A program made the translations under genes and the position numbers. From Lasiodiplodia sp. COLG20 (lineage: Eukaryota; Ascomycota; Dothideomycetes; Botryosphaeriales; Botryosphaeriaceae): a stretch of 64,000 nucleotides of DNA. The DNA lies in assembly GCA_009801085.1 (NCBI GenBank), contig VNWV01000044.1:28571-92570 (forward strand). The letters are read 5' to 3'. Shown here one piece after another: positions 20,353 to 32,966 of the stretch (position 1 is the first letter of the stretch; each line of letters starts with the position of its first letter). Under the pieces are notes generated by a model. The model did not search any database, was not told the origin of the DNA, and was given only the letters and a program-made list of their open reading frames with translations.

Positions 20353-22367
20353 ATGAGTCTTTCTCGGGTAAGCACCTTGAAGACTAGCGATATCAGTTAT
20401 CATCCGCTTCCTCATCCGGATGGCTCTTCAAAAGAAGCCATAGGCTTGCAGAACGTTCCCGAACGGCGGAACAAGCGCTCGAGCTGCTGTTCGCTTTCAA
20501 AAACCCATGCAATAATCTATTGCGGATATATATTTGGTGAGTCGATCAACTCCCCCAACAGAGCTTGGATCACTCAGCTGACTCTCGTAAGCCGTACTGC
20601 TCGCCGTGGGGAATTTCATATTCTTCCATCTGTTGGACAATCAGCTGGTTGCGAAATCTATTCCCCAAACATACGTGAGCAATATTGCCAACGCAATCGT
20701 ACGGCTCTTTAGCCTTTCCCTCACACTTGCCTCATCGACAGCCTTTACACAATTACTTTGGAGACAGCTTCGGAAAAAATGCCTCAAGGTTTCTACTATC
20801 GATGGGCTGATGTCTGTCCCAACGGCGGCTGTGCAGCTTTTCTCCTGGGATATGCTGCAAGTCACGACGTTTCTTTGGTTCTTTGGTCTTGTTCTTCAGC
20901 TCATTCCTCTTGCGACCATTTTTCCACCCGGTGCTCTCATTGTTCTTCCTCAATTGGCACCCACAACGGAGAATGTGTCAGTCCCGACATTTGATGTGCG
21001 CTACCGAGGTAATGGATCTTTGAATGCCATGTACAACAATGCGCTGTTCCTCGCGGGAAGCGATGGATGGTACAAGTAAGTAGGGCGCGTACCAGAATAT
21101 TTGTAACCGGCTAATCAAGAGAAGGAATCCCAACGACTTCACGCTCCGGATTGCTAAGAGCGCAATGCTGAACGGAGAATACCTCATATCCAGAAGCCCA
21201 TGTGGACTCAACTGCTCATACGCCATCCAGTTCGACGGTCCAGATTTCAGCTGCGGAGAGGGAAACTGGTCTGGTCTCGAAAACCGTACATTTGAATTTT
21301 ATGGCGATTTCTCATCCTACAGGAACAAACAAGAAGCTCGACCAGAATATTCGCCGCCGGCAAACTTTCTCGGTGCGCCCTCGAGAAGAGGCGATAAATA
21401 CTACTTCGACGTCCAGTACGGCGAAGGTGGAATGGAAAATATGACCTGCACTTACTTTGCCTCGACTTACCACGGCAACGTAACCTTCATAAACGGCACG
21501 CAAACTATCGAAGTAGAATCGGTTCGGAAGTATGCCCTCAACGCTACGGCGCTAAGCTATCCCTATTTGTTCGCGCCATACGAAGTTGTGCCTTCTGCAG
21601 ACAAAGACGACACTGCAGCATTTGAAAAGCCTTTTTCGGATGACACTATCCTGGCTACTCCCGGACGCCCGGACTCTCCAAACATCACAGTCTCAGACGC
21701 TTACCACGATTCAAACATCAGAGCGATCGCCGATGCCGTCGCTTTCACTCTTGGTGGTGCCATTTCAAGAGCAGGTACGGAATCAACTAACGCTGTGAAT
21801 GGGGAATTCGATGCTGATATTATTACAGGAAAGGAGGGAGAATTCGTTGGCAACACATTGGTTGTTCAGACGCCTTGGGTCCCAACCACGAAAGCTTGGC
21901 TCGGCACCACGTATGATTTCACCCAGCTCACCCCCTCACTGTACGAGGAAATGCTGCGCAACGTCACGATATCGATGCTCGCCCGCCCAAACACAAATAC
22001 TACTGCAAGCGTGACCAAGAGCCCTTGGGAGAACGCGTACAAGTTTGCACGTAAAGAGTCTCTTATCTGGGCCTATGGCGTTTCCCTTGTCGTCTCAGCC
22101 GGCTTCATCATATTCGGCATCGTCGCACTCGTCCAGAACGGTGTGCCCGCCGAATCTGGTGGATTCCTGCAAGTGTTGTGCACAACTACTGGGGACAACT
22201 TGGCAATCAACAGAGAGGCAGCCGCATGCTCTATGGGAGGCTCTTCCAATTTCAGTAATGAACTCAAAGAATTGAGGGTACGATATGGCTACATCAAAGC
22301 CACTGAGGGGGATGAAAGCAAACCGAGAGCAGGATTTGGGACGAGAGAGGAGATGGATGCAATTTAG
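20353..22367 (+). CDS. Multi-pass membrane protein with glycosylated ectodomain, function unknown, 636 aa
   Basis: Exons 20353-20536, 20592-21075 and 21125-22367; the 55- and 49-bp introns have CTGAC or CTAAT branch sites. Layout: cytosolic N-terminus, TM1 about 52-75 (IIYCGYIFAVLLAVGNFIFF), two further helices in 100-180 (one containing FLWFFGLVLQLIPLATIF), a large predicted outer domain of about 350 residues with many N-glycosylation sequons (NCS, NGT, NMT, NAT, NVT) and paired Cys, then a last helix about 537-558 and a short cytosolic tail. The RKKCLKVSTIDGL segment after the second helix recalls a fungal membrane-protein family that genome annotations often label formylmethionine-deformylase-like. 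I see no deformylase motif and would not use that function. The role is unknown; surface location is inferred. Confidence 0.8.
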
Positions 22368-22826
22368 GCATGGGTGGGCACACGCATGCTGGTGTATCTT
22401 TTTTCTCGCTGGCTTGACGCTTTATATATGTCGACCCCGAAATTCAGGGTTTACCTGATTCCATCCCAAATACAATTTAGTCTATCGGAAAAGCCGAGGG
22501 CTTACGACGTTTTCCTGCGTTAACCGGAAAATGCGGGGTTAGCTCGCCTGTCGTATTGGATCGGCAAACGACGGGACCATTAGCATTCGGTTCTATTCTA
22601 TTGGTCGGGGAACCATCGGGAACTACTCCTGTTCATGCTCACCACATGCCCCAAATGTTAACTATATATTATTTCGCAAACCTCAAGCATACTACTCATA
22701 CAATCATCATCTCATCCCACCACATTCGCACTTTTGCTAAGCGCACAAGCCACATCCAAGCCACTTCTCAGTCCGAACACCACATTAACAAAGCCTCGCC
22801 ATCTCTACTACACCATCCACTGCACT
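22368..22826. other. Intergenic, promoter of the cleavage oxygenase gene
   Basis: No gene is seen. A TATATATT element lies at 22663-22670, about 160 bp before the next start codon. Confidence 0.5.
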
Positions 22827-24660
22827 ATGGCTGGACATTATCTGCACCAGACGCCCCGCGGCGTGAATGCATTCAACGACAAACCTCAATTCTCAGGCTT
22901 CATGAAGCCGTGCCGTTACGAAGGCGAAGTCCAAAACCTGGAGGTTTTCGGAGAAATACCCAAGGAGGTCGATGGCACCTTCTACCGAGTGATGCCTGAT
23001 CCGCAGTTCGCTCCGTTCATCGAGGATGATCCAGTATGCTACTTACCACTATCCTTACGGTGAACACTTGCTGACATGACCCAGTGGTTCAACGGCGACG
23101 GCAATATCAGCGCCTTCCGGATCCACAATGGCCGTGTGCATTTCAAGCAGCGCTATGTCCGGACCGAGAAGTTTGTGCGTGAGCGCGAGGCCGGCCGCGC
23201 GCTCCTTGGTAAGCAGTACATTCCCGTAGTGCTGTGTCATGTGAGACTAACCAATCGTAGGCAAGTATCGTAACAAGTACACAGACGCGGTGGAATTTTT
23301 GGTCCGCAGCACAGCGAACACCAACATCTTCTACTTCAACGGCAAGCTGCTGGCATGCAAGGAGGATGCTCCACCGTATCTCCTAAACCCTCGTACCTTG
23401 GAAACGATTGGGCTGTACGACTTCGAAGGGCAGCTGCCGAGCATGACGTTCACGGCACATCCGAAAGTCGATCCTGATTCTGGAGAACTGATCGGCATGG
23501 GCTACGAAGCAAAGGGCGATGGAACTCCAGATGTGTGCTACTTTACGGTCTCGCCTGACGGCAAGTTCACTGAGACTGTTTGGCTTGTGGCGCCGGTTTG
23601 CGGCATGATTCACGATTTTGCTGTTACCGAGAATTGGGTGAGCACTTCAGCGATCGTTGCATATTTTTCAGTGCTGATTAGAGCATCAAGGTCCTGTTTC
23701 CTATGATTCCCCAAATCTGCAATCTTGAAAGGATGAAGAAAGGCGGTGAGCACTGGGGATGGCGCTCAGATGTTCCATTCTATCTCGGAGTTCTACCTCG
23801 ACGCGGCGCCAAGGGGTCAGATGTCAAAGTAAGTTTCCAGATCAATTCAGTCCATTCTGGCGGCCCACCCTTGATGCACACTCGACTGCAAATCCAACCC
23901 GAAGGGGTTTAGACCTGTACTCCGCACTCCCAGCCCTCTCCACTTTCACCTAACCTCCTCATGTTACGGCCCATCGCTCACAAAACCCCAGTGGTTCCGC
24001 GCCCCCAACGCCTTCCCCGGCCACACCTCCAACGCCTACGAAGACCCTCGCACCGGCTTCCTCATCTTCGACCTCCCCATCTCCGACAAGAACGGCTTCT
24101 TCTGGTGGCCTGAAGACGACGGGTCGGCGCCGCACCCGTCCGAGATCACCAGTCACATGATGCGCTTCACGCTCGACCCGCGCTCCGACAATCTCGACCT
24201 CGCTTCCCCCACGAAGCTGGCCGCGTTCAACTGCGAGTTTCCCCGGATTGACGACCGGAGGTCCATGAAGGACTACACGCACTGCTTCATGCCCGTACTA
24301 GACGTCTCTCTAGGCACGGATATGCCGGCCATCGCGCCGCTGATGGGCGGCGGGTCGCCATTTTACAACGCGATGGCGCGGCTGAATGTGAAGACGGGGG
24401 CGGCGAGCGTGTATTTTCCCGGGCCGAGGCATGCGGTGCAGGAGCCGGTGTATATTCCGAAGGACGGGGCGGATGTGGAGGAGGGGGATGGGTATGTGTT
24501 GTTTTTGGTGAATAACTATGGGGAGATGAGCAGCGAGCTGCACTTGGTGGACACGGCAGATTTCAGTAAGCCGCAGGCGATTATTAAGTTGCCGTTGAAG
24601 TTGCGGGCGGGGTTGCATGGGAACTGGGTCCCCAAGCAGGAGTTGGATCTTGTGGCCTAG
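22827..24660 (+). CDS. Carotenoid/stilbene cleavage oxygenase (RPE65 family), 504 aa
   Basis: Five exons: 22827-23033, 23085-23208, 23261-23637, 23691-23828 and 23992-24660. The last intron is longer (163 bp). The four iron-ligand histidines of the family are all present in context: His177 (FTAHPK), His228 (MIHDFAVTE), His293 (PGHTSNAYE) and His491 (LHGNWV). The enzyme is a seven-bladed beta-propeller non-heme Fe(II) dioxygenase that splits an alkene bond in carotenoids, apocarotenoids or resveratrol/lignostilbene to give two aldehydes. Length matches the family and no residue is lost. It has no transit or signal peptide, so it is cytosolic. It is convergent with the SDR gene 136 bp downstream, which could act on its aldehyde products; that link is inference. 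Substrate class is not decidable here. Confidence 0.95.
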
Positions 24661-24796
24661 CCGTGCGTCGGTACAACTTCTCGGACAATTGAATGGGTTC
24701 GTGCTGGAGCAGTGTGTATGGCCGTGTTAGAAATAGAGCTGTAGCCGGTACGTAATATCTATATGAGAGACATTACTGAACGAATAATTTACATGA

Positions 24797-25990
24797 TTAT
24801 TTATTCGTAAGCGCTATAATATCACTATCCCCTGCCTGAAGGAGGCGCAAACCCCAAAGCGGCAGGCCGCGTAGTAATGTCACCGGAATGAATCGAGCGG
24901 GTAGAATTAAGCTTCCGCCAACTCCGGAAAGGACCTGGTCGACAACAGCGTCTGCTATTGTGCCTGGTTCCAAGAGGAACTCTGAACATTTGTGGTTCTC
25001 CGTGATGCTCTGAATCATCGGCGTGCGAATCCATGTCGGATGAACGATCCTAGTCACGTTAGTGCTTACACTATAAGTAGACAAGCAGGCAGGATACTCA
25101 CGTTGTTCGAACCCTCGGTGCATTATAACGAGCCCTCAACTCTTGTCCGATCCCTTCATGGAAAGCCATGGCCGCGGCCTTGGAGCACGCGTAGGACACA
25201 TTCTGCGCCTGGGTGTAAAAGCTCGCCATGCTTGCGATGGTAACTAAGTGGCCGTGATCTTTCTCAATCATGGCGGGTAGGAACTCCCGCGCCAGGGTGA
25301 AGTGAGCCAGTACGTTGACGTCGAAGAGACGCCTCCGCTCGGTTTCGTTTTCGTCAAGGATATTCTTCGCGACGCCTATGCCGGCATTGTTAATGAGAAT
25401 GGACGGATGTCCATGCTCCTGCTTTACCTTGGCTGCGGCTGCGGCAATGGCGGATGGTGAGGAGAGATCGACGTTATAGAAGTACACTCCAGCTGTCTCT
25501 GCACACCGAATTAGCTTCTGGGCTAGTGATAGGGTAGGCTATAGCAACGGTTCTCACCTAAGACTGCAGCGCTGGGGGGTACGACGTCGAGAATAATCGT
25601 CTTGATACGCAGCTGCGCGAACCGGTTCACCATCTCCAATCCTATCCCGCTCGATCCCCCCGTCACGATAACAGTCTCCTTTCTCCAATCCCAGGTCTTG
25701 TCCCGGACGAAGTTATTCATGCTCCATCGCGAGAGCCACGAACTGAGCCGGCTCAGGAGGCCGACACCGAACAGAATGCAGAGACCTACCGCGGTGCTCT
25801 TTTTCGAGACAAAACGCTCGTCCCACGGAATTGCCCTCCGGGCGAACTCTGGCCTGGCCAGAAGAAGATACGCCAACGGTCCGGTGAAGAAAGGTTGCAA
25901 GAAGAGCGATTGAACGGGGTAGAACATTGCCTCCAGCGTGAGGCCCTCCCGTGGAAGAGAGGGCTTGGATAAGCGAGGATTCTTGGACAT
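24797..25990 (-). CDS. Membrane-anchored short-chain dehydrogenase/reductase (17beta-HSD11/retinol-dehydrogenase-like), 360 aa
   Basis: Three exons on the minus strand: 25990-25558, 25498-25102 and 25049-24797. Residues 1-85 carry hydrophobic helices (FTGPLAYLLLARP and TAVGLCILFGVGLLSRL), suggesting ER or lipid-droplet membrane anchoring. The catalytic core has the cofactor motif TGGSSGIG (about residue 110-117), INNAGIG, and the active-site SYACSK (Tyr-x-x-x-Lys). The C-terminal PTWIRTPM is the usual PG-like substrate-loop start. Classical SDRs of this type interconvert alcohols and aldehydes/ketones with NAD(P)H. It converges on the cleavage oxygenase and diverges from the hydrolase. A paralogue with the same N-terminal layout and the same phase-1 first intron lies at 39064-40183. 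Confidence 0.92.
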
Positions 25991-26355
25991 GATAGAGAGA
26001 GGGTTGGAGAGGAGTGTGTGCGGAATGTGTAATTAGGTCGACGACGCCGCGGAATATAAAGGTTTCGTGGAGAGAGCCGCGGGAGTGGTTCCGCGACATG
26101 AGTCCCCCCCGCCGTAAGGTGCGGAATACCCTGCAGGTGTCTCTGTGGGGTACTTGTGGAGTACTACTATGGAATGAGGCAATCAAGTTGGGATTTTCGG
26201 GGCAAACACGGGTCGGCTTTGATAATTAATCAACTCGGCTCTTCTACCGACGTGTTGAATTAGTGAACATATTCAGGCGGCGCCTGCCCACTCGTGTGAT
26301 AAGAGGTCTTTGATACCACATTCAAACACCCAGTCTCCATTCACTTGCACACAAC
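25991..26355. promoter_or_regulatory. Bidirectional promoter between SDR and hydrolase genes
   Basis: A 365-bp spacer separates divergent start codons at 25990 and 26356, with an ATATAAA element at 26054-26060. Co-regulation is inferred from the arrangement. Confidence 0.45.
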
Positions 26356-27359
26356 ATGGCACAATCTCGTCTCGATATCGAGTTCCGCACACTCGACGGA
26401 ACCTTGCTCAAAGGATGGTTCTACCCCGCCGCCGGAGTAGCAGAGAACCCAGAGCAAAAGTCCCCCTGCATCATCATGAGCCACGGCGTGAGCCACCACC
26501 ACCACCGCTCTACCCCCCAAAACTCACGGATGACCGCTAACACCACACCTCCCAGCTCTCCGGCCTAAAAGAACAATTCCTCCCCGCCTTCGCCTCCCGC
26601 TTCGCCTCCCACGGCCACGCCGTCCTCATCTACGACAACCGCCACTGGGGCGACAGCGGCGGCCACCCGCGCAACCACGCCGACCCCTGGCAGCAATCAC
26701 ACGACTACTCCGACGCCTTCGACTACGCCGCCACGCAGCTCCCCGGCGTCGACGCGCGCCGCATCGTCTTCTGGGGCTCCAGCCTCTCGGGCGGCACCGC
26801 CATCGTGGCCGCGGCGATGGACAAGCGGATCAAGGCGGTCGTCGTGCAGGTGCCGTTCGTATCCGGCGAGGGCGCGGGCGCGGCGATGGCGCCGCTGCTG
26901 CCGGCGGTGTATGCGGATGGGCAGGCGGTCAAGGAGGGAAGGGCGGGCGCGATGGTGCCTGTGACGGCGGCGTCGCCGGAGGAGGAAAGGCGGGGGGAGT
27001 CGAGAGCGGTTTTGCACGGGCCGGGGGTGGCGGAGTTCTTGCAGAGGATGCGGGATGATGGTGTGGGGTGGGAGACGGAGATGACGGTGCAGAGCGTGCG
27101 GAACTTGTTTATGTTTGAGCCGCTGGCGTTTGTGCATCGCGTGGCGCCGACGCCGCTGCTGATGGTCGTGGCGGATGGCGATACGGTGGTGCCGACGGCG
27201 TTGCAGCTGAAGGCGTATGCGGCTGCGTATGAGCCGAAGACGATTAAGGTGCTCGGCGATTGCACGCATTTTGATCTTTATTACGGGGAGAAGTTTGAGG
27301 AGAATGTTGCGGTGCAGGTTGCTTTCCTTCGGCGCGTGTTTCACGGGGGAGAGTCCTGA
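26356..27359 (+). CDS. Alpha/beta hydrolase, 311 aa
   Basis: Exons 26356-26487 and 26556-27359; the intron has GTGAGC...CAG with a GCTAAC branch. The fold markers are complete: oxyanion region MSHG-LSGLKEQ, YDNRHWGDSGG, nucleophile Ser122 in SSLSGG (the S-x-S-x-G variant common in YcjY-like fungal hydrolases), Asp253 in ADGDTVVP and His282 in CTHFD. These proteins are cytosolic hydrolases or acyltransferases. Some fungal relatives act in polyketide clusters as thioesterase-like transferases. No lid domain or signal peptide is present. It is divergent from the SDR. Substrate unknown. A strong GC bias in the second exon produces long spurious frames on the other strand. Confidence 0.92.
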
Positions 27360-28233
27360 CTTTTGATGTCTTTCTGCTGTATTTCGTTGATGATGGAAAA
27401 CATCTAAGTCTGTTCCGTTAGACAGCCCTGCGTTGCTTTTTGACTTTGTTCATAACAGAATAGTTAAGATTTGAGACTTCGAGCAAGCGCTGTGAAGGGG
27501 TCGTTTTAAAACCCAACTAAGCTGCGTATAGGTCAGACACGTTACAAGGTCAGCACAAGTGAGCACTAAAAGTCAGCATTTCTGCTGGTAAAGATGTTGT
27601 ATAACGACGTTGTCTGGCGCTTTACTATATCTAGCACCCGCTAGTCCCTACCTGACGTACTAAATCTCCGCAAAGCGTTTGACAACTTCTGTAAAGGCCG
27701 GAACAACGTAAAATTAAGGTTACATCTAAGAATTTGCCTCTTAACGGGTACTAGTTAGGCGACGGGATCGTTGAAACCCGGTCCCGAGATGCGCCCCACC
27801 TCCGCTGTAAATTGCGGCTTAGAGATTCAACGTCGACCTTATCATCCATCATAAGAAGCCTACACTGCAGATCGCCAATACCGGTTCAGAGACGTGTTCC
27901 GCCTCCGCCATTCATAATTCCGCATACCCCTCGCTGTTAGAAGCCTGTACCCAGTTTCTAGGCGTGCTCCACCTCGGCTATACACATCAGCCAAGCGATG
28001 GTATGGGGCTCAAACCTTGATCTTGTCACTACCTATACTGTAAAGACGACTACCATGAAGGGAATAATTCCGCTAGACCTTATCTACAGCGGAACGAATC
28101 CAGAGGAGGTTTTATCTCCCTTGAACGTACATGGGGTATAAGTAGCAACGCAGAAATTCCCATATATGTACAGCAACCACCACTCTACCCATCTCTCTTC
28201 ACTCACACATCTGGCCCCGCTGCTTCTACGACG
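27360..28233. other. Intergenic; TATA box of the monooxygenase gene
   Basis: No gene is seen. A GTATAAGTA element at 28137-28145 lies about 90 bp before the start codon at 28234. The sequence between 27450 and 28000 is non-coding on both strands, with no repeat I can define. Confidence 0.55.
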
Positions 28234-30256
28234 ATGACGACCACCACCGCCCCTCCTCTATTCGACCACCGAACCCCCGAATTCCCCACCATTCCAAACG
28301 TCACCCTGCACTCCCCGCAGAACCGCCACATCAAAGTGATCACCGTGGGCGCGGGCGTCGCCGGTATCCTCAACGCCTACAACATCCAAAAAGAATGCAC
28401 CAACGTCTCGCACGTCGTCTACGAGAAGAACGCCGACGTCGGCGGCACGTGGTTCGAGAATCGCTATCCCGGTTGCGCCTGCGACGTCCCGAGCCATGCG
28501 TACTCGTACCACTTCGCTCCCAACGTACGTAGGCAACGCCGAATCTCTGATCCAGCTACTACTGCGACTACGAGTCCGTTTCTCAGCTAACGAGCTCGGT
28601 TTGCTTCTTCCGCCATAATCTAGCCCGACTGGCCGCGCTTCCTGTCCAGGCGCGAAGACATCTGGTCGTACCTCGACCGCGTGTGCCGCGTCTTCGACTT
28701 ACGCAAGTATATGCGCTTCGGGGTTGAAGTCGTCGGCGCGCGCTGGGATGACGACGCGGCGCAGTGGCGAGTCAGGCTTCGTCGTCGGAGTAGTGTTGAC
28801 GGCGGCGGCAGCGTTCAGGAGGAGGAGGAAGAGTTCGAGGATACGTGCGACGTCTTCCTGTATGCCACGGGCATCCTGAACAACTGGACGTGGCCGAAGA
28901 TCGACGGCTTGGAGAGCTTCGAAGGGAGGATGATCCATACGGCGCGCTGGCCGGATGAGTACCACGGTGCAGAGCAGTGGAAGGGGCAGAGGGTCGCCGT
29001 TATCGGGTCTGGGGCGTCCAGTCTGCAGGTCGTGCCGTCGATGCAGCCGCACGTGGCGAAGATGGATATCTTTGTGAGGACCGTAAGTACATGCTGCATA
29101 CTGGAATTGTTGTTCGGTCTAGAAGGTACTGATGGAGTCTGCAGGGCGTGTGGTTTGCGCCGCTGGTAGACGATCTCCCGGAAGAGTATGTGTATTCGAA
29201 GGAAGAGATGGAACTGTTCCGACGCGATCCGGAAAAGCTCGTCGAGCACGTCAAGCAATTCGACACGCAGCTAAATAGGATGTGGCCGGCCTTCTTCACC
29301 GGCAGCGCGCTCCAACAATCGGTCCGGGAGAAGATAGAAGCGCGAATGGGCCAGCTCATCCGGGATAAACGCTTGCTACAAGGTCAGTCAGTCAGTCGGC
29401 TAGGCATCCACCCACCACCACTAACGACGACGACGACGACCGGTTCGTAGGTTTCACCCCGCACTTCGCCGTCGGCTGCAGACGCATCACGCCAGGCGAA
29501 AGCTACCTCCGCGCCATCCAGCAGCCGAACGTCAGCGTGCACTTCACGCCCGTCACCAAAATCGCACCCAACGGCGTCATCGGCGGCGACGGCGTCCTGC
29601 GCGAAGCGGACACGGTCATCTGCGCCACGGGCTTCGACGTGTCCTTCCGGCCACGCTTCCCCATCGTCGGCAAGAACGGCGTCTGCCTCTCCACCCTGTG
29701 GCGCGGCCATGACCAGCCTCCTTGCGCGTACTTCGGCCTCACCGTGCCCGACATGCCCAACTTCATGATGCAAGGCGGTCCGCCGTCGCCGGTGCAGAAC
29801 GGCACGCCGTTCGGCGGCTTCCACGCCTCCGCGGGGTACGCGCTGCATATCATCCGCAAGCTGCAGCAAGAGAATGTAAGGGCGGTGCAGCCGAAGAGGG
29901 AGGTTGTACTCGCGTTTGCTAGGCATGTGGATGAGTACTTCGCTGGTACGGTTTTTGCGGATGCATGTCGGAGTTGGTACAAGGATCACGAGACGGGGCG
30001 CGTCAATGCCGTTTGGCCCGGCAGTGCGCTACATTACAGGAAGGTGCTCGAGAATCCGCGGTGGGAAGACTACGAGATTGAATATAGGGATGAGGGGAAT
30101 ATGTTCTCGTGGATGGGGCTTGGGTTTGTGCAGGAGCAGGTCACGCCGGGGGCGGATTTGGCTTTCTATCTTAGCGTGGACAACATCGATCCTCTGTGGA
30201 TGATAGAGATCCAAGGAAAGGGGGAGACGGGGAACGCGGGAGGAAGGATTAAATAA
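28234..30256 (+). CDS. Baeyer-Villiger-type flavin monooxygenase, 597 aa
   Basis: Four exons: 28234-28524, 28624-29082, 29145-29382 and 29451-30256. The FAD-binding Rossmann motif GAGVAG is at 39-44, followed by the type-I BVMO signature [15 protein letters not shown]. The fingerprint FxGxxxHTxxWP is present as [12 protein letters not shown] (196-207), then the NADPH-binding GSGASS. The C-terminal [10 protein letters not shown] and [17 protein letters not shown] blocks are typical. The enzyme is full length. Type-I BVMOs insert oxygen next to a ketone to give an ester or lactone using FAD, NADPH and O2. They are frequent tailoring or degradation enzymes in fungal clusters. Intron 3 contains short GTCA and ACG microsatellite runs. 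Substrate unknown. Confidence 0.93.
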
Positions 30257-31281
30257 AGGTGTTATAGAGATCTAGTACATACCGGTCTTGCATGGGTACT
30301 GTTGCAGCGGTGCGGGCCGTGCCGCTTTCCGCCGCGGGCCCAGTCCAGGATATGCCATGATGACACCCCAAAGTTCTCACGATCGGAATCGCAGGGTAAG
30401 CCATGCCAGCGAGCCCTGACCGCGAAGATGAGCGTGTGCCGTGCCTCAGGCAAGAAATTCTGGTATTGTGGTGCCATCTCGCACGTCATCCCTGAGTACC
30501 ATGCCGTCATAGATAGTCAAAGTCGTGCTGCACGAGAACGGGGGCAGCTGGAGACCAGAGAGCATGTAGGTGCTGGCACACATGGACTCGTTTCTCCGCA
30601 GGACGATCCCTTGGCGCAAGTTCCTGGCGTGGCAGGTGTACCAGTGCACTGGGACGACAACGTGTCGGTGGAAGCGCGCGTGTTCAAGGCTCGGCGCCCC
30701 TGATCCCACGACTCGGTTCTGAGTAATTCTAGAAATTAAAGTTACACGTGATTTTCCAATATTTAATGATCTTCGTTGATTCTGACTTGCACCGCGGATG
30801 TAGCCGCCGGATCTAGCCGCATATAGGAAATACTCTCGCCGCTTTGGTGCAAATTCGCCGCAAGAGACCCTACATAAATTTTATAGATCACCATTCCCCC
30901 ACTTTTAAGGTTACACGAATCGGCCCTGAGTAAAACACGAATGTCCGATTTCAGTCTTTGGTATTTAGCCATTATTGCGATATGCAGCCGGTGGATCCAG
31001 CCGAACGGTTTTTCGTCGAAATGTTGCTGTGTATGGAAACGTATCCTTGTAAAAACCTTGCAAACGGTGGTATCCACTGCAAACCGTTGTTGATAGAGCT
31101 TATTGTAGGGCTAGCAACCTCTGTCAGCTGATATGTTAAGACAAAAAAAATACCTTTATCATCGCTTCTCAATAATATAAAGGTGGGTGGTTTGCCGCAC
31201 CTTTTTCTACAGGCTCATACCCCTACGCCACACAATCTGAGTCCACTGATATCATTTCCTCTCTGTCACAGACTTCTCAGT
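30257..31281. other. Intergenic; TATA box of the secreted-protein gene
   Basis: Several 80-130 codon frames occur on both strands at 30260-30710, none recognisable. They may be a decayed minus-strand gene but I cannot support it. An AATATAAAGG element at 31174-31183 lies about 100 bp before the next ATG. Confidence 0.5.
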
Positions 31282-32182
31282 ATGGTGTGGAACTACATTC
31301 GGTCGTTCGCACTGGTTGCGACCTCTGCACTCATGATGCAAGCTAGCGCTGTCGACGTGCAGACTGGCGAGCAACCCCGTAAGTCTTAAAACAATCAATG
31401 TCCAATTTTCTCTCAAGTGCTGAAAAGATTAAACCAGAGTTCTCCCTGAGCTACCTCAACGCTCACGCCAGCCCACCTAACGACCCCCGCTTCCGCCTGC
31501 CCCCCTCCTTCTCCGATCCGCCGTTCTCACCCGACAGCTGGGATAAAGTCCCCGACTACTGGAACTACGGCGTCTGGTACTTTGTTGCAACTTCGAGCGC
31601 GATCCTATCCGACTGGACCAACATCCAATGGGAGATGACTCCGCTCAGCCTGGACAACCAATCCGCCCCCTCGGTGGAAGGACAGGAGTTCTTCTACTTC
31701 GAGCTGCTCGGCGTCCCCGTCAAGCTCTACGGTACCACGTGGCCGGTGGCCCCCGACTCGTACCACTCCACGCTACCCGGCGCGGGCGCTGTGATCAACA
31801 ACGTCTGGGAGTTCATCGCTTGGGGCTACGACAGCAAAGGCGTGCCGTACGCGCTGCTCTACGAGACTCAAGCCGGACCGCTCCCGCCGAGCATCAGTCT
31901 TCTTTCTCGTTCCAACAGCGGTGTTGCGGATGACACGTATGAGCTGCTCCGTGACGGCCTCCGCAATCTGGGTAACGCGGACCTGGCCCAGCTTGCGGAC
32001 GACCTGTACAACCTCCCGCATAACCACAACAATGATGGAGAGCCCTACCCGACGTGTGGATCTACATGCAAGCTGAATTGTGAGTGAATATAATCTTGCG
32101 TCCGGAAAAGATGAATTATTACTAACATCATATAGTGCTTGTTGATCTCCCTGTCAATCTTTCTTCTCTGGGCCTGAATTGA
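31282..32182 (+). CDS. Secreted protein, possible lipocalin-like barrel, 261 aa
   Basis: Three exons: 31282-31378, 31438-32079 and 32136-32182 (the last intron has a perfect ACTAAC branch). An N-terminal signal peptide is seen (FALVATSALMMQASAVD). The mature part has DYWNYGVWYFVATSSAI...WTNIQWEM, then alternating hydrophobic strands with many Trp/Tyr, and a C-terminal CGSTC pair. A G-x-W motif followed by repeated strands suggests a lipocalin or calycin barrel binding a small hydrophobic ligand. That is a guess from pattern, not a recognised family hit. If the last intron is retained the protein simply ends a few residues after LN. Function unknown. Confidence 0.72.
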
Positions 32183-32966
32183 TAGATAGAGATCCAATGA
32201 AAAGGTGTGATAACAGTCGATAGTGGTATTTCTGGAAAGGGTTTATGAAATAGTTTCTAGTAGCATAGCAGCTGAAAGGGTGCGAAAATTAATCATAATA
32301 TTACTCGCGATATATAATAGTGGACCTTTCTTGTATGTAGCGACGAGTCTCGTAACCTAAGCTTCTAGTTTGCTTAGCAGGCTGAAAAGCCATCGGAATC
32401 CCCTTGAATACAGCAGTAATGTCTCGATTGCTACTTTGAGTTGACTGCGGTGGACAAGATCTAAAACGTGTGGCTATATACAGCAGGAAAACTACACCGA
32501 TCAGGACCACGACTAAATTCCGGATCAACGGCATTGCCATTGATCTAGGTAGGTCACATATGACGTGGGCGCTAAGCGCTTGTTTCTCGGATCCTCTTTG
32601 TCACAATAAGCGTGCGACATTCCGCTTCCACTCGTTCCGGCTGTGCCTTGTACCCATCTTCCTTTTTCCTCTGTTTGTATAAGTGGTGTTTTTGTCATAC
32701 AATGATCGTCATGCTTACGGTCTGGTTCTGTGGGCGCCCCGCACATTCGTCCGAGTTCGTCCGTGGAGCTCCCCGCAATTAGAACCAGGCCAATCGGATA
32801 TTAAAGCCACGACTTCCATGCGCTTACCTACCCTTCGCATCTCGGGATGCAGCTAAGGCCGAGCAGCACGCCTTATTGACGAATATTGTACAAAGGAGTG
32901 GAATACAAGAACGGGTACTCCCCTACCGATTTGCAACCATCCAGCATTCGCATCATCTCTCTCATC
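32183..32966. other. Intergenic, no clear gene
   Basis: Only short frames. The sequence before 32967 is leader-like. I see no RNA gene. Confidence 0.5.

Noticed and set aside
30262..30709. Overlapping minus- and plus-strand frames of 82-133 codons
   Set aside because: No recognised motif, no consistent splice model and frames break each other; perhaps a relic gene but not supportable.
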